Shown here piece by piece: positions 15,246-24,419 of a DNA stretch of 64,000 bases (its first letter is position 1; every line of letters begins with the position of its first letter). Under the pieces are notes generated by a model. It saw only the letters and a program-made list of their open reading frames with translations. It was not told where the DNA came from and ran no database searches. The position numbers and the translations under genes were made by a program. The stretch is from Planctomycetota bacterium. Lineage in GTDB: Bacteria; Planctomycetota; SZUA-567; H5-PLA8. The DNA is taken from assembly GCA_016200135.1 (NCBI GenBank), contig JACQFI010000056.1, forward strand, positions 1-64,000, in the 5' to 3' direction.

Positions 15246-16868
15246 ATGGAGATTCTCTCCAACGATACCATCGTCGCGCTCTCCAGCGCTTCCCCGAAGA
15301 CCCAAACGGGCGCACTCGGCGGCCCAGGCCGGGCCATCGTGCGGCTGTCCGGGCCGCGCGCGCGCGAAATCGCGGAGGGGATGATTCGTTGCACTCCGCC
15401 GCTGGCCAGCGGATGGGAACACGATACGGAAATCCCTGCCGGAAACAGCGCCGCCAAAGAAAATCAAAACGAGCACCGTCGCAGCCGCAAAGCTCCCGTC
15501 GCGCTACGCCGCGCGCCCGGATGGAGGCGCGTGCGCGGCGCGTTGCGTTTGCAGGCTGCGGCCATCCCGGTCTGCGCGTACGTCATGCCGGGTCCGCGCT
15601 CGTATACGCGGCAGGATATCGTCGAGATCCACCTGCCGGCCGTACCGCCGCTGATGCTCGAGGCCCTTGACGCGGCGGTCAGCGCCGGCGCACGTCCCGC
15701 ATTACCCGGCGAGTTCACCCGCCGCGCGCTTTTAAACGGGCGAATCTCCTTGGCACAGGCGGAAGCCATCGGCGCGCTGATCCAAGCGGAACATGCGGAT
15801 GAGGCGCGTGCGCACGCCGAGCGCGTCGCGAAGCCTTCCTCGCGCTGCGGCGTAGCCTCCCTGCAAGATGCCTTGAACGACCTGCTCGCGCTGGTCGAGC
15901 TGGGCCTGGATTTCAGCACGGAAGACGTGGTCACGCTGCCCCGCGAGGAGATGCTCCGGCGCGTCCGAGCGCTGAGCGAACGCTTCAGCCACATTGCGAA
16001 TACAGCCGGATACCATGGGCAGGAGGGCCTCCACACCGGCCTGGAACCCCGGGCCGTCCTGGCGGGTCCAACCAACGCCGGCAAGAGCAGCCTCTTCAAT
16101 GCCCTGCTCGGCAGCGACGCCGCGCTCGTTTCCGGCAGCCGCCATACGACGCGCGATACCGTGGAAGGCCGGTATCGGTCCGCTCAAGGTCCGGAGCTCG
16201 TCCTGATCGATACGGCAGGGCATTCGGATGGCCCGGACACTCCTGCTCGCGACTCCGAGCGGTTGCTTGCACTGGCCATGGATTCGGCCGCGCGCGCGCT
16301 CCGGTCGGCGGACGTGTTGCTCATCACCGCCGACGCGAGCGTGGACGCGCAAGGGTCTGGCTCTGCATTAAAGAGCATGGCGCCCTACTTCAAGGATGCC
16401 CTGCAAGGCCGCGTGCCCGCCGCGACGGTGCTGCTCTGGACCAAGTCCGACCTTCCGCGCTCACCCGATTGGAATGCCTGGGCCGTGGGATTTAAGGCGC
16501 AGTTCCTGGATTCTTTAGGACTGCCACCCGAGACGGTCGCGAGCATGGAGGTCTCGGCCGTCAGCGGAGCGGGCCTCGCGGAACTGCGATTCTTTCTGGA
16601 AAACACCGCCGGCGCGCTGCATGGACGCATCGCGGCCGCGCGCGCCTCAAGCCAAGCGGCGTTCCGGCAGGCGTCCGTGCGCTGCGCCGAGGCGCTGCAG
16701 CGCGCGGGCGAGACGCTGGCGGCGGGCTTGGGCGAAGACGCGGCCATCGTGGAACTGCGCGAGGCCGCGCACGCGCTGGCCCAATCGGAAGGCGTACTGC
16801 TCGGCCACGACGCCCTCACCGAAGCGCTACTCGAGCGCATCTTCGCGCACTTCTGCATCGGGAAATAA
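15246..16868 (+). CDS. mnmE: tRNA uridine-5-carboxymethylaminomethyl modification GTPase MnmE (divergent)
   Basis: 540 residues. With MnmG, MnmE modifies the wobble uridine of certain tRNAs. The N-terminal folate-binding domain begins [10 protein letters not shown] and includes [10 protein letters not shown]. The G domain carries GPTNAGKSS (274-282), DTAGHSD and TKSD. The protein ends with the catalytic FCIGK. Differences from the norm: the GHGG-type turn after VEIH reads LPAVPP, and a charged stretch near residues 60-90 ([12 protein letters not shown]) is extra. The ATG at 15246 aligns with the family start; an upstream frame from 15105 is not conserved. No mnmG is in the window. Confidence 0.92.
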   Translation: MEILSNDTIVALSSASPKTQTGALGGPGRAIVRLSGPRAREIAEGMIRCTPPLASGWEHDTEIPAGNSAAKENQNEHRRSRKAPVALRRAPGWRRVRGALRLQAAAIPVCAYVMPGPRSYTRQDIVEIHLPAVPPLMLEALDAAVSAGARPALPGEFTRRALLNGRISLAQAEAIGALIQAEHADEARAHAERVAKPSSRCGVASLQDALNDLLALVELGLDFSTEDVVTLPREEMLRRVRALSERFSHIANTAGYHGQEGLHTGLEPRAVLAGPTNAGKSSLFNALLGSDAALVSGSRHTTRDTVEGRYRSAQGPELVLIDTAGHSDGPDTPARDSERLLALAMDSAARALRSADVLLITADASVDAQGSGSALKSMAPYFKDALQGRVPAATVLLWTKSDLPRSPDWNAWAVGFKAQFLDSLGLPPETVASMEVSAVSGAGLAELRFFLENTAGALHGRIAAARASSQAAFRQASVRCAEALQRAGETLAAGLGEDAAIVELREAAHALAQSEGVLLGHDALTEALLERIFAHFCIGK

Positions 16869-17592
16869 TCCGGACACCATTACGCAATGCGTGAACGCGC
16901 TCCCTGCTCACAGCCCTTTTCGCCGCCGCAGCGCCGGAAAAATGAGGCCTTTCATGTTCTATCAAACACTGCGCTTGGAAAGAAAAAAGGCTCCGCGCGC
17001 CGTTGAATTTATACGTCGCTAATGTCAGGTTCCTCGATGCGTGTTTATGCGCGCCGAAGTGTTATTCCCCATCTGCTCGCATTCCGCTGGGAACATTTGA
17101 ACCTCACCATCGATACTAGGCGACGCCGCACAACGAAGAGGAACTCAGGACCCTATACTATAAGGAGAGGCGGTCCATCCGAACCGGCGTCCAAATACCC
17201 TTACTTGCTATTTAACAATGAGTTGTGACTTCCAGACGAGGCGAAGGCAGACAGACTTCTCGTATAGGGTTTCAGTGCCACTGAGGGTGCGAGAATTTCC
17301 CGCTTCCTGCGTGGACCCTATGGCAATTTGAAGTCGCTGCTCGTGGAATGGATGTTGGCCGTGTTTCATCGAACCGCAGTTTGGCCGCTTCATAAAGTAG
17401 AAATCGCAACCAAGATCATTTTCACCGTGCTATCAATTTCATTGCATGCGCTTTTGCTAGAGAATAGAGGTGCGCTTCCATTAGCTACTAACTTGCCTAG
17501 TTAAAATGGACCTTATGCGGCATGAGACAAGAACCCAAGAGATGTCTCAAGCCGCGCGACGACCACGCACGAAGCCGGCTGCGGGGTACTCC
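16869..17592. other. Gene-free, AT-richer interval after mnmE
   Basis: No convincing gene. The short frames here (up to ~130 codons) have arginine/serine-rich or otherwise atypical translations, no good starts, and no resemblance to families I know. One 9-base inverted pair (ACCCTATAC at 17150-17158 and GTATAGGGT at 17262-17270) is separated by 103 bases and may be the ends of a decayed small element. The base composition is clearly less GC-rich than the flanks. Confidence 0.5.
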
Positions 17593-17621
17593 TTGAGGCA
17601 CATGTAACTGATTGATATAAA
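17593..17621 (+). promoter_or_regulatory. Candidate promoter upstream of the J-domain gene
   Basis: TTGAGG at 17593-17598, a 17-base spacer, and TATAAA at 17616-17621. It would start a transcript near 17628, leaving about 255 bases of untranslated leader. Inside the leader, TTTGC-GATCG-GCAAA followed by a run of six T (about 17719-17740) could be a weak terminator. The leader may therefore hold a small RNA or an attenuator. Confidence 0.5.
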
Positions 17622-17884
17622 AGAAGATACAAGTTAAGCACCACATGCATTAAAGCGCCGGCGTGTTCGCGAATCCTGATGGAAGTCGAGGAATCGCGCC
17701 GAGTTTCAGAAGTCTTTGCGATCGGCAAATTTTTTGCGAGGAAATGACTACTAAAACCTTGCCTTTTGTGGAGCATTTCCTAAAATGCAATTCGCCAGCA
17801 ATTGGGTGTTGCTGTGGAGGGGGCGAGCGGGAGCCGGTACTTACCGGGACTCTACATGGGTGATCTTTGTCAGGGGGGAGTGCA

Positions 17885-18691
17885 GTGATCTCCGGGATGA
17901 TCAACTACTACGAGGTGCTTGAGATCCAGCCGGAAGCGAAGCCGGATGAGATCAAGCGTTCCTTTCGGCGTCTGGCCAAGAAGTACCACCCCGATCAGAA
18001 CTCGGCGCGCACGAAGTGGGCCGAAGCGAAGATGCGGGTGATCCTCAAGGCCTACGACACGCTGATGAACGAGTCGGAGCGGGCCGAGTACGACAAGCGG
18101 CTGCGCCCCCACCTTAAGGCCTACCAGGATCCGTATCGCGAGAACCTCGCCAAGCGCGTGGACGATCCCGCGGCGCAGTCGCGTCTGATCCTTTACAGCC
18201 TGCTGAACGACCAGCCCAAGCAGGCCGTCGAGATCTACGACCGCATGCGCACCAAGGACAAGAACTTCGAGGTCTGGCACCACCTGGACCAGAAGGACTA
18301 CCTGGACTGCGAGTTCCTGCTGGGCGAAGAGTACGAGCGCCAGGGGAACTGGAAGAACGCGCTGCGCTTCTACGAGAACGTGTACAACGAAGAACGCAAC
18401 AGCCCGATGCGCTACTTCCTCGAGGAAGTGAAGGACCGCATCCGCGACATCTACTGCAAGAAGGTCGCCCGGCGCTGCAAGCCGCTCGAGGCCGTGAAGA
18501 TCTACGAGAAGGTCATGGCCATGGGCGTGAGCAAGAAGACCGAGGCGTACCTCCACAAGAAGATCGCGGAGAGCTACTTCAAGGCGCTTTTGGAGAAGAA
18601 AGCGCGCTTCCACCTGGAGAAGGCGTTCGAACTGGAGCCCAAGCTCAAGGGCGCGCAGAAGATTTGCGAGAAACTCGCGGTCAGCAACTGA
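17885..18691 (+). CDS. J-domain (DnaJ-like) protein with TPR-like C-terminus
   Basis: About 268 residues. Residues ~6-70 are a J domain with HPD at 35-37 (KKYHPDQNS), the motif that stimulates DnaK ATPase. The rest lacks the Gly/Phe, zinc and CTD parts of true DnaJ. It is instead helical with TPR-like repeats (YERQGNWKNALRFYENVYNE ... YLHKKIAESYFKALLEKKARF). A specialised co-chaperone that recruits DnaK to a TPR-bound client is the best reading. Start GTG 17885 follows GGGGGGAG by four bases; ATG 17897 is too far from that site. A strong intrinsic terminator follows the stop, so the gene is its own unit. Confidence 0.85.
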   Translation: MISGMINYYEVLEIQPEAKPDEIKRSFRRLAKKYHPDQNSARTKWAEAKMRVILKAYDTLMNESERAEYDKRLRPHLKAYQDPYRENLAKRVDDPAAQSRLILYSLLNDQPKQAVEIYDRMRTKDKNFEVWHHLDQKDYLDCEFLLGEEYERQGNWKNALRFYENVYNEERNSPMRYFLEEVKDRIRDIYCKKVARRCKPLEAVKIYEKVMAMGVSKKTEAYLHKKIAESYFKALLEKKARFHLEKAFELEPKLKGAQKICEKLAVSN

Positions 18692-18711
18692 ACCGCTATT
18701 CAGGCCGTCTT

Positions 18712-18748
18712 CGAAGCTACGCCGCGCATGCGGCGTAGCTTCGTTTTT
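18712..18748 (+). terminator. Rho-independent terminator after the J-domain gene
   Basis: A perfect 14-bp stem (18712-18725 with 18730-18743) closes a GCAT loop and is followed directly by TTTTT (18744-18748). It ends the J-domain transcript 20 bases after the stop and separates it from gmk. Confidence 0.92.
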
Positions 18749-18783
18749 GAGGCGTCCTTGCGGAACCTCCGCACGCACTGGAA

Positions 18784-19434
18784 ATGGCCGCGTTGCGGCG
18801 TAAGCTTGACCGGCCTATGGGTGCGCAAGGAATCTTTTTTCTTCTAGCCGGTCCTACGGCCGCGGGAAAGACGGTGGTCCTGAAGCGCCTGTTGGAGACG
18901 TCGGAAGGACTGGTGAAGAACATCTCGGTGACGACGCGCCCGCCGCGTGTGGGTGAAATGGACGGGCGGGACTACCGGTTCTGGGAACAGAAAGCGTTCG
19001 AAACGGAAAAGGCGGCCGGAGGCTTTCTGGAATCGGCCCTCGTACACGCCAAGTACTGGTACGGGACGCTGAAGCGGGACATCGACGCGAACCTGAGCCA
19101 GGGCCTGGACGTCATCAAGGACATCGACGTACAGGGGGTTGAACTGGTCCGCAAGGCGCTGCCGTATCCCCAGAGCGTTGCGATTTTCATGGTCCCGCCC
19201 AGCCTGGAAGAGTTGCGGGAGCGGTTCCAGAAGCGCGGGTCGGAAGACGACGAGTCGCTGAAGCGCAGGCTGAAATCGGCGGAAGCGGAACTCAAGCGCG
19301 TAGGCGAGTACGATTACGTGGTCGTGAATAAGGACGTGGAAGAAGCGGTCGCGGATCTCGCGGCCATCCGCCAGGCGGAGCATCTCAAGCGGTCGCGCGG
19401 CGAGGTTGCGTTCAGGAAAGCATGGGGCGTGTAA
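18784..19434 (+). CDS. gmk: Guanylate kinase
   Basis: 216 residues. The enzyme phosphorylates GMP to GDP with ATP. Visible: P-loop AGPTAAGKT (22-30; the family usually has GPSGxGKST), the GMP-binding block SVTTRPPRVGEMDGRDYRFW, the YGT motif in AKYWYGTLKRDIDANLSQG, and DIDVQGV. The C-terminal lid RKRLKSAEAEL-type helix and YDYVVVNKD are also typical. The in-frame ATG at 18817 would give a more typical N-terminus, and neither start has a strong ribosome-binding site. It opens the gmk-rpoZ-coaC series found together in many bacteria. A terminator lies just upstream, so a promoter must sit in about 18750-18783 or within the 5' end. Confidence 0.93.
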   Translation: MAALRRKLDRPMGAQGIFFLLAGPTAAGKTVVLKRLLETSEGLVKNISVTTRPPRVGEMDGRDYRFWEQKAFETEKAAGGFLESALVHAKYWYGTLKRDIDANLSQGLDVIKDIDVQGVELVRKALPYPQSVAIFMVPPSLEELRERFQKRGSEDDESLKRRLKSAEAELKRVGEYDYVVVNKDVEEAVADLAAIRQAEHLKRSRGEVAFRKAWGV

Positions 19435-19496
19435 GGGCCGGCGCGCGCGATGGGAATCGCGCCGAGGCCGAAGCCGCCCAGAGGACAGGAGAATTC

Positions 19497-19793
19497 ATGG
19501 AACCGGAACTGCTCGATAAACTGCTCACCAAGGTCGGGAGCAAGTTCAAGCTCGTCTCGCTGTACCAGAAGCGCATGCGCGAACTGGTCCGCGGGCTGCC
19601 GCCCCTGACCGAGACCGATACCATGGACCCCTGGGATATCGCCGCCAAGGAAATCCTGAACAACAAAGTGGATCTGATCATCGGCGAAGAAGCGGAGCGC
19701 ATCCGCAGGGATATTGCCGCGCGCGAAGCCGAAGAAGGCAATCACGACAAGAAGAAAGAGATGCCGGCCCGCTCCGAAGACAAGAAGGGCTAG
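19497..19793 (+). CDS. rpoZ: RNA polymerase omega subunit
   Basis: 98 residues. Omega binds the C-terminal tail of beta-prime and helps RNA polymerase assemble. The stretch LTKVGSKFKLVSLYQKRMREL matches the conserved helix of the omega family, and EIL-NNKVDLIIGEE corresponds to the second conserved helix. The tail is charged and probably disordered. ATG 19497 follows GGACAGGAG at five bases; the frame extending upstream to 19422 is not conserved. It lies 62 bases after gmk and before coaC, the usual gmk-rpoZ-coa order. Confidence 0.85.
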   Translation: MEPELLDKLLTKVGSKFKLVSLYQKRMRELVRGLPPLTETDTMDPWDIAAKEILNNKVDLIIGEEAERIRRDIAAREAEEGNHDKKKEMPARSEDKKG

Positions 19794-19797
19794 CCCA

Positions 19798-19832
19798 ATT
19801 TTAGATTTTGGATTTGCGATTTTGGATTCGCG
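19798..19832 (+). repeat. Degenerate heptanucleotide tandem repeat (ATTTTGG family)
   Basis: Five adjoining 7-mers: ATTTTAG, ATTTTGG, ATTTGCG, ATTTTGG and ATTCGCG. They lie right after the rpoZ stop and are AT-rich in a GC-rich region. The same unit appears on the other strand at 55106-55130. Confidence 0.75.
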
Positions 19833-19903
19833 AAGCCAAGTCCTCCCATGCGTAATGGGCGGTCCCTTGGAACGGCAAGGATAGGGGAACCGTCCGATAG
19901 GCT

Positions 19904-20599
19904 ATGGATGCGCCCGACGCCCGCCCTCGGCTTGAAGGCAAGCGCCTGATTCTCGGCGTCGGCGGAGGCATCGCCGCCTACAAAGCGTGCGATCTCGCCT
20001 CGCGCCTGGCCAAAGACAAGGCTCAAGTCACCGCCGTCCTCACCGCCTCGGCCCTCAAGTTCGTCACACCTTACGCTTTTGAAGCCCTTACGGGCCGGCC
20101 CTGCCTGACCGAACAGTTCAAACGCATCGCGCCCGGAGAATCGCCGTATCCGCACATCGATCCGGCGGCCGAGGCCGATCTGCTCGTGATCGCGCCGGCG
20201 ACGGCGAACCTGATCGCGCGTCTCGCGGCCGGCATGGCGGACGAACTGCTCGCCGCGCTCTGCCTCACCGCGCGCTGCCCCATCCTCATCTGTCCCGCGA
20301 TGAACGTCCAGATGTGGGAGCACCCCGCGACGCAACGCAACGTAAAGACCCTCGGACAATACGGGTATCGGCTGCTCGGACCCGCGAGCGGCAACCTGGC
20401 CTGCGGCATGACCGGCGCGGGGCGCATGGCCGAACCCGCCGAAATTCATGAGCAGATTCGCAAGCTCATGGAAGGCGCGCCCACGGCAAACTTTCCCGGA
20501 TCCGGCGCCAAAGGCCGCGTGAAGCGCGGCAAGCAGCGCAAGCGCGGCCGGGGCGGTAAGAACCAGGCGCCTCCCAAGAGCGAACCGCCGTCGGCCTAG
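19904..20599 (+). CDS. coaC: Phosphopantothenoylcysteine decarboxylase (stand-alone CoaC)
   Basis: 231 residues covering only the flavoprotein half of CoaBC. It decarboxylates phosphopantothenoylcysteine to phosphopantetheine in CoA synthesis. Motifs: GVGGGIAAYKACDL for FMN binding, the catalytic His in YPHIDPAAEADLLVIAPATANL, CPAMNVQMWEHPATQRN, and the active-site Cys in NLACGMTGAGRM. The last ~45 residues are a Lys/Arg/Pro-rich tail of no known domain. The ligase half is a separate gene, coaB (23476), with an HD protein and a peptidase between. ATG 19904 is used; the ribosome-binding site is weak. Confidence 0.93.
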   Translation: MDAPDARPRLEGKRLILGVGGGIAAYKACDLASRLAKDKAQVTAVLTASALKFVTPYAFEALTGRPCLTEQFKRIAPGESPYPHIDPAAEADLLVIAPATANLIARLAAGMADELLAALCLTARCPILICPAMNVQMWEHPATQRNVKTLGQYGYRLLGPASGNLACGMTGAGRMAEPAEIHEQIRKLMEGAPTANFPGSGAKGRVKRGKQRKRGRGGKNQAPPKSEPPSA

Positions 20600-20615
20600 C
20601 GGAGGCTTCCGCTCC

Positions 20616-21206
<591 letters not shown>

Positions 21207-21295
21207 GAATTTCTACGGTTCGTTGTTGCTTATTACAAATCTGTGGCATGTTCTTTCCAGTGTAATGATCGCCGCTCCCGCTTGGGATCCGCGCC

Positions 21296-23407
21296 ATGGC
21301 GCAGCCAACCGCAACGGTATCGCAAGACGCTGTCGCCAAGCGCGTGCTGGCCGCGTTCTCGAGCGCATGCCCGCCCATTCCCGTCCCGCTGCACTATCGA
21401 CTGGGCCTGATGGTCGTCGCGGTGGCCATGGTGCTGCTGCCGCTGATCTACGTGAGCCTCATCGGTCTCGCAGGTTTCGGTGTCTACTATCATGCGGTGC
21501 ATCACACGGGCGTTCTGAGCATGCCGGGCGGCGGCACGGGCAAGCTCATGGCGATCGCGCTGCTTTATTTCGGGCCGATACTCGCCGGCGGAATCCTGGT
21601 TCTCTTCATGATTAAGCCGCTTTTCGCGGGCCGCGGCCCCCAGGAGAAACCACGTAAGCTGATCCGGGCAAACGAACCGCTGCTGTTCGCCTTCGTCGAG
21701 AACCTCAGCCGCACCATCGGCGCGCCGATGCCCGCGGAGATTGTGGCGGACAGCCAGATCAACGCCTCGGCCAGTTTTCGCCGCGGCATCCTGAGCTTGT
21801 TCGGGAACGATCTGGTCCTGACGCTCGGCCTCCCGGTCGCCGCCGGACTCAACCTGAACCAGTTCACGGGCGTGCTGGCCCATGAGTTCGGCCATTTCGC
21901 GCAGTCCACCGGGATGCGGCTGACGTTCATCATCCGTTCGATCAACGCCTGGTTCTACCGGGTCGTGTACGAACGCGACGCGTGGGACCAGACGCTCACG
22001 GAGTGGTCGCAGGAATCGGATCTGCGCATCGGCATCGTCTTTTATCTGGCGCGCGTCTGCGTCTGGCTCACCCGGAAAATCCTCTGGCTGCTGATGGTGT
22101 TCGGCCACGGCATCAGTTGCTTTCTGCTCCGGCAGATGGAATACGACGCCGATCGACACGAAATGCAGGTGACCGGCAGCGCCTGCCTGATCCAGACCAT
22201 GAGCCGCATGACGTACCTTTCGGTGGCCACGCAGTGGGCGCACAGCGACCTCAAGGACTCGTGGAAGGAGGCGCGCCTGGCCGAGGATCTGCCAGAGTAC
22301 ATCCTGATGAAAGTCTCAAAGATTCCGGAGGATGCACAGGAGAAGATTGCGAAGCGGCTGCGCGAGTCGAAGACGGGCCTGTTCGATACGCATCCCAGCG
22401 AGAACGACCGCATCGAGGCCGCGCAGCGCGAGCAGGTCCAGGGCTTCTTCTCCGTGGACCTGCCCTCCACGGCGCTCTTCAGCGACTTCAAAGCGCTCAG
22501 CCGCATCGTGACCTTCGACTTCTACCGCGAGATGCTCGGGAACAAGGTCAAGCGGGAGAACCTGCGGCCGCTCTCCGAACTGATCGACCGGCAAGAGCGC
22601 GAGGAGAAAGAGGTCAAGGCGGTGATGCGCTACTTCCAGCGCCAGGTCTCGCCACTCCGGCCGCTGGGCCTGGACACCGGAGCGCTGGCGCCGCCCGCCG
22701 ACCCGACCGGCGCGGAACAAGCGGTGCGGCGGGCGCGCGAGCGCGTCGTCGAACTTGCGCCGGCATACGCGAAGGAGATGGAACGCTACGAGGCCACCCG
22801 CGCCAAGCAGGCGCGCGAGGAGATTGCAGCGCGCCTCGCGCCGCTGGAAGCCGCCGCGCGCGAGCGCCTGAATGCCTCACTGCAACTTCTGCACGACGAG
22901 ACCACGGCGGCGCGGGTCCCCGAGGCGCCCGCCCTGCGCCAGGAGATCGCAGCCCTGCTGCCCGCGTTTCAGAATCTGAACCGCGCCTGGCCCACGGTGC
23001 TCGCACTCCACATGGCTCACACGCGGATGATGGAACTGCTCGAACAATTCGAGAAGAAGAAAGGCGACCAGTCATACCGCGCCGCCATCGTCGAGCGCAT
23101 GAACGCCACGCGCGAGAAGTGGCGCGCGGTCAAGGCCGCGCTGGCCGACATGCCCTATCCATTTGAGCACGCCGCCGGACCCATCACGCTGCACAAATTC
23201 ATGTTCGAGAACGTGCCCGTCCCCAACGACCTCGGAAGCACGATCGAAACGGGCGGTGACGTCCTGAGCAAGTCGTTCACCATTTACTTCCGCATTCTGG
23301 GGCGCATGGTTCTGGCCGCAGAGGCCGTCGAGCAGGCGTTCGGTCTTCCCGCGCTTCCCGAGCCGCCGAACCCGGAGCCCAAGGACGGGAAGAAACGGAG
23401 CGCCTGA
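21296..23407 (+). CDS. M48-family membrane metallopeptidase
   Basis: 703 residues. Two membrane segments near the N-terminus (~38-64 and ~82-106) are followed by the zinc peptidase core. The HExxH motif is HEFGH at 196-200 (VLAHEFGHFAQ), and the third ligand is the Glu of QMEYDADRHE. Further hydrophobic helices flank the core, as in HtpX/Ste24-like enzymes that degrade misfolded membrane proteins. The C-terminal ~300 residues are an alpha-helical, charged extension with coiled-coil character, longer than in HtpX and of unknown role. It lies between the HD gene and coaB, with short gaps (89 and 68 bases). Confidence 0.9.
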   Translation: MAQPTATVSQDAVAKRVLAAFSSACPPIPVPLHYRLGLMVVAVAMVLLPLIYVSLIGLAGFGVYYHAVHHTGVLSMPGGGTGKLMAIALLYFGPILAGGILVLFMIKPLFAGRGPQEKPRKLIRANEPLLFAFVENLSRTIGAPMPAEIVADSQINASASFRRGILSLFGNDLVLTLGLPVAAGLNLNQFTGVLAHEFGHFAQSTGMRLTFIIRSINAWFYRVVYERDAWDQTLTEWSQESDLRIGIVFYLARVCVWLTRKILWLLMVFGHGISCFLLRQMEYDADRHEMQVTGSACLIQTMSRMTYLSVATQWAHSDLKDSWKEARLAEDLPEYILMKVSKIPEDAQEKIAKRLRESKTGLFDTHPSENDRIEAAQREQVQGFFSVDLPSTALFSDFKALSRIVTFDFYREMLGNKVKRENLRPLSELIDRQEREEKEVKAVMRYFQRQVSPLRPLGLDTGALAPPADPTGAEQAVRRARERVVELAPAYAKEMERYEATRAKQAREEIAARLAPLEAAARERLNASLQLLHDETTAARVPEAPALRQEIAALLPAFQNLNRAWPTVLALHMAHTRMMELLEQFEKKKGDQSYRAAIVERMNATREKWRAVKAALADMPYPFEHAAGPITLHKFMFENVPVPNDLGSTIETGGDVLSKSFTIYFRILGRMVLAAEAVEQAFGLPALPEPPNPEPKDGKKRSA

Positions 23408-23475
23408 CCTCTCCAGAACTGTCCTGAACTCCGGCCTCTCTTCGCGCTTTTCCGAACCGCGGTTAAGATGACCGT

Positions 23476-24198
23476 ATGCGCGCACGGCCGCTCACCCTAT
23501 TGATCACGGCAGGACCCACCGTCGAGGACCTTGACCCGGTGCGCTTCATCTCCAATCGCGCCACGGGCAAACTGGGATTCGCGGCCGCGCGCGCGGCGTT
23601 TGCCGCCGGTTGCCGCGTGATCCTCGTGCACGGCCCCGTCGCCGATGAGCTCGTGCGGAGCTTACCGCGCTCAAACGCTCTCCGCCGTGTGCCGGTGCGG
23701 TCCTGCGCGGAGATGCATCGCGCGGTGCTTGCGGCGCTGCCCAAGACCGATGTGGTGGTGATGAGCGCGGCCGTCGCGGATTTCACGCCAGCCAAGGTTT
23801 CGGCGGTGAAGATCAAGAAGGCCCGCGCGGGCTTGCTCATCCGCCTCAAACCGACCGTGGATATCCTCAAGCACCTGGGAGCGCTTAAGCGCAAGCGCCG
23901 GAAGCCGCTCGCTCTGATTGGGTTCGCGCTCGAGACCGGCGCGGGGCGTAGCGCGGCCCAGAAACTGCGCGCCCGGTTCGCGGAAGCGCGCCGCAAGCTC
24001 GAGAGCAAGAACCTCGACGCTATTGTGCTGGATACCCCCGCGGCCATGGGCGCGGAACGCGCCGTCTTTCACGTGCTGAGGGCGGGTTCGAAGAAGACGG
24101 AGACCCTTCGCGCCAGTAAGGAAGATATGGCGCGCCGCCTTGTGCGCTTAAGTTTTGAATTAAACCGCCGCCCTAAGAAGAGCGGTGCGCGGGCTTAG
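23476..24198 (+). CDS. coaB: Phosphopantothenate-cysteine ligase (stand-alone CoaB)
   Basis: 240 residues equal to the C-terminal half of the usual CoaBC fusion. It joins cysteine to 4'-phosphopantothenate with CTP. The family signature ITAGPTVEDLDPVRFISN with RATGKLGFAAA is at residues ~10-35; VVMSAAVADFTPA and LIGFALETG follow, and the Lys-rich KIKK segment fits the CTP/acyl site. ATG 23476 gives the family-typical start. It is separated from coaC by two genes. Its TAG stop overlaps by three bases the TAA of the convergent copper ATPase gene. Confidence 0.92.
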   Translation: MRARPLTLLITAGPTVEDLDPVRFISNRATGKLGFAAARAAFAAGCRVILVHGPVADELVRSLPRSNALRRVPVRSCAEMHRAVLAALPKTDVVVMSAAVADFTPAKVSAVKIKKARAGLLIRLKPTVDILKHLGALKRKRRKPLALIGFALETGAGRSAAQKLRARFAEARRKLESKNLDAIVLDTPAAMGAERAVFHVLRAGSKKTETLRASKEDMARRLVRLSFELNRRPKKSGARA

Positions 24199-24419
24199 GC
24201 CGAGGCATGAAAGCCGGCGTCGGCGACGGCTGCGGCAAGTTTCTTCGCATCGGTCTTCGCGGCATCGAACGTCACTTTCGCCTGGCCGGGCGTTAGCTGA
24301 ACCTCGGCGACCGAGACGCCCGGCACGCTTTTCAGCGTTTTCGTAACGGTCTTAACGCAGTGCTCGCAGTTCATGCCCTCGATCTTCAAGGTCAACGTTT
24401 CCGATTTGGGCGCAGCCAT
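24195..24419 (-). CDS. Possible separately translated CopZ-like copper chaperone (internal start)
   Basis: The last 74 codons of the ATPase frame form a complete heavy-metal-associated domain with GMNCEHC and the usual beta-alpha-beta-beta-alpha-beta length. An ATG at 24419 lies eight bases after AAGGAG (complement of 24428-24433). That is a better ribosome-binding site than most genes here have, and it makes sense only if ribosomes start there. This would give free CopZ alongside the fused CopA. Independent translation is inferred from the site, not shown. Confidence 0.55.
   Translation of the reverse strand: MAAPKSETLTLKIEGMNCEHCVKTVTKTLKSVPGVSVAEVQLTPGQAKVTFDAAKTDAKKLAAAVADAGFHASA

Noticed and set aside
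16869..17592. Several short open frames after mnmE
   Set aside because: No ribosome-binding sites, unusual residue composition, and no similarity to known proteins. I treat the region as non-coding.
17628..17884. 4.5S RNA, 6S RNA, tmRNA or RNase P RNA in the leader
   Set aside because: I looked for their signature sequences (GGAAGCAGCC-type tetraloop, tRNA-like ends, the P4 core) and found none.
24195..24419. Sequencing error that removed a stop between CopA and CopZ
   Set aside because: It cannot be excluded, but the frame is smooth and the internal site is intact, so I kept the fusion and flagged the uncertainty rather than calling an error.
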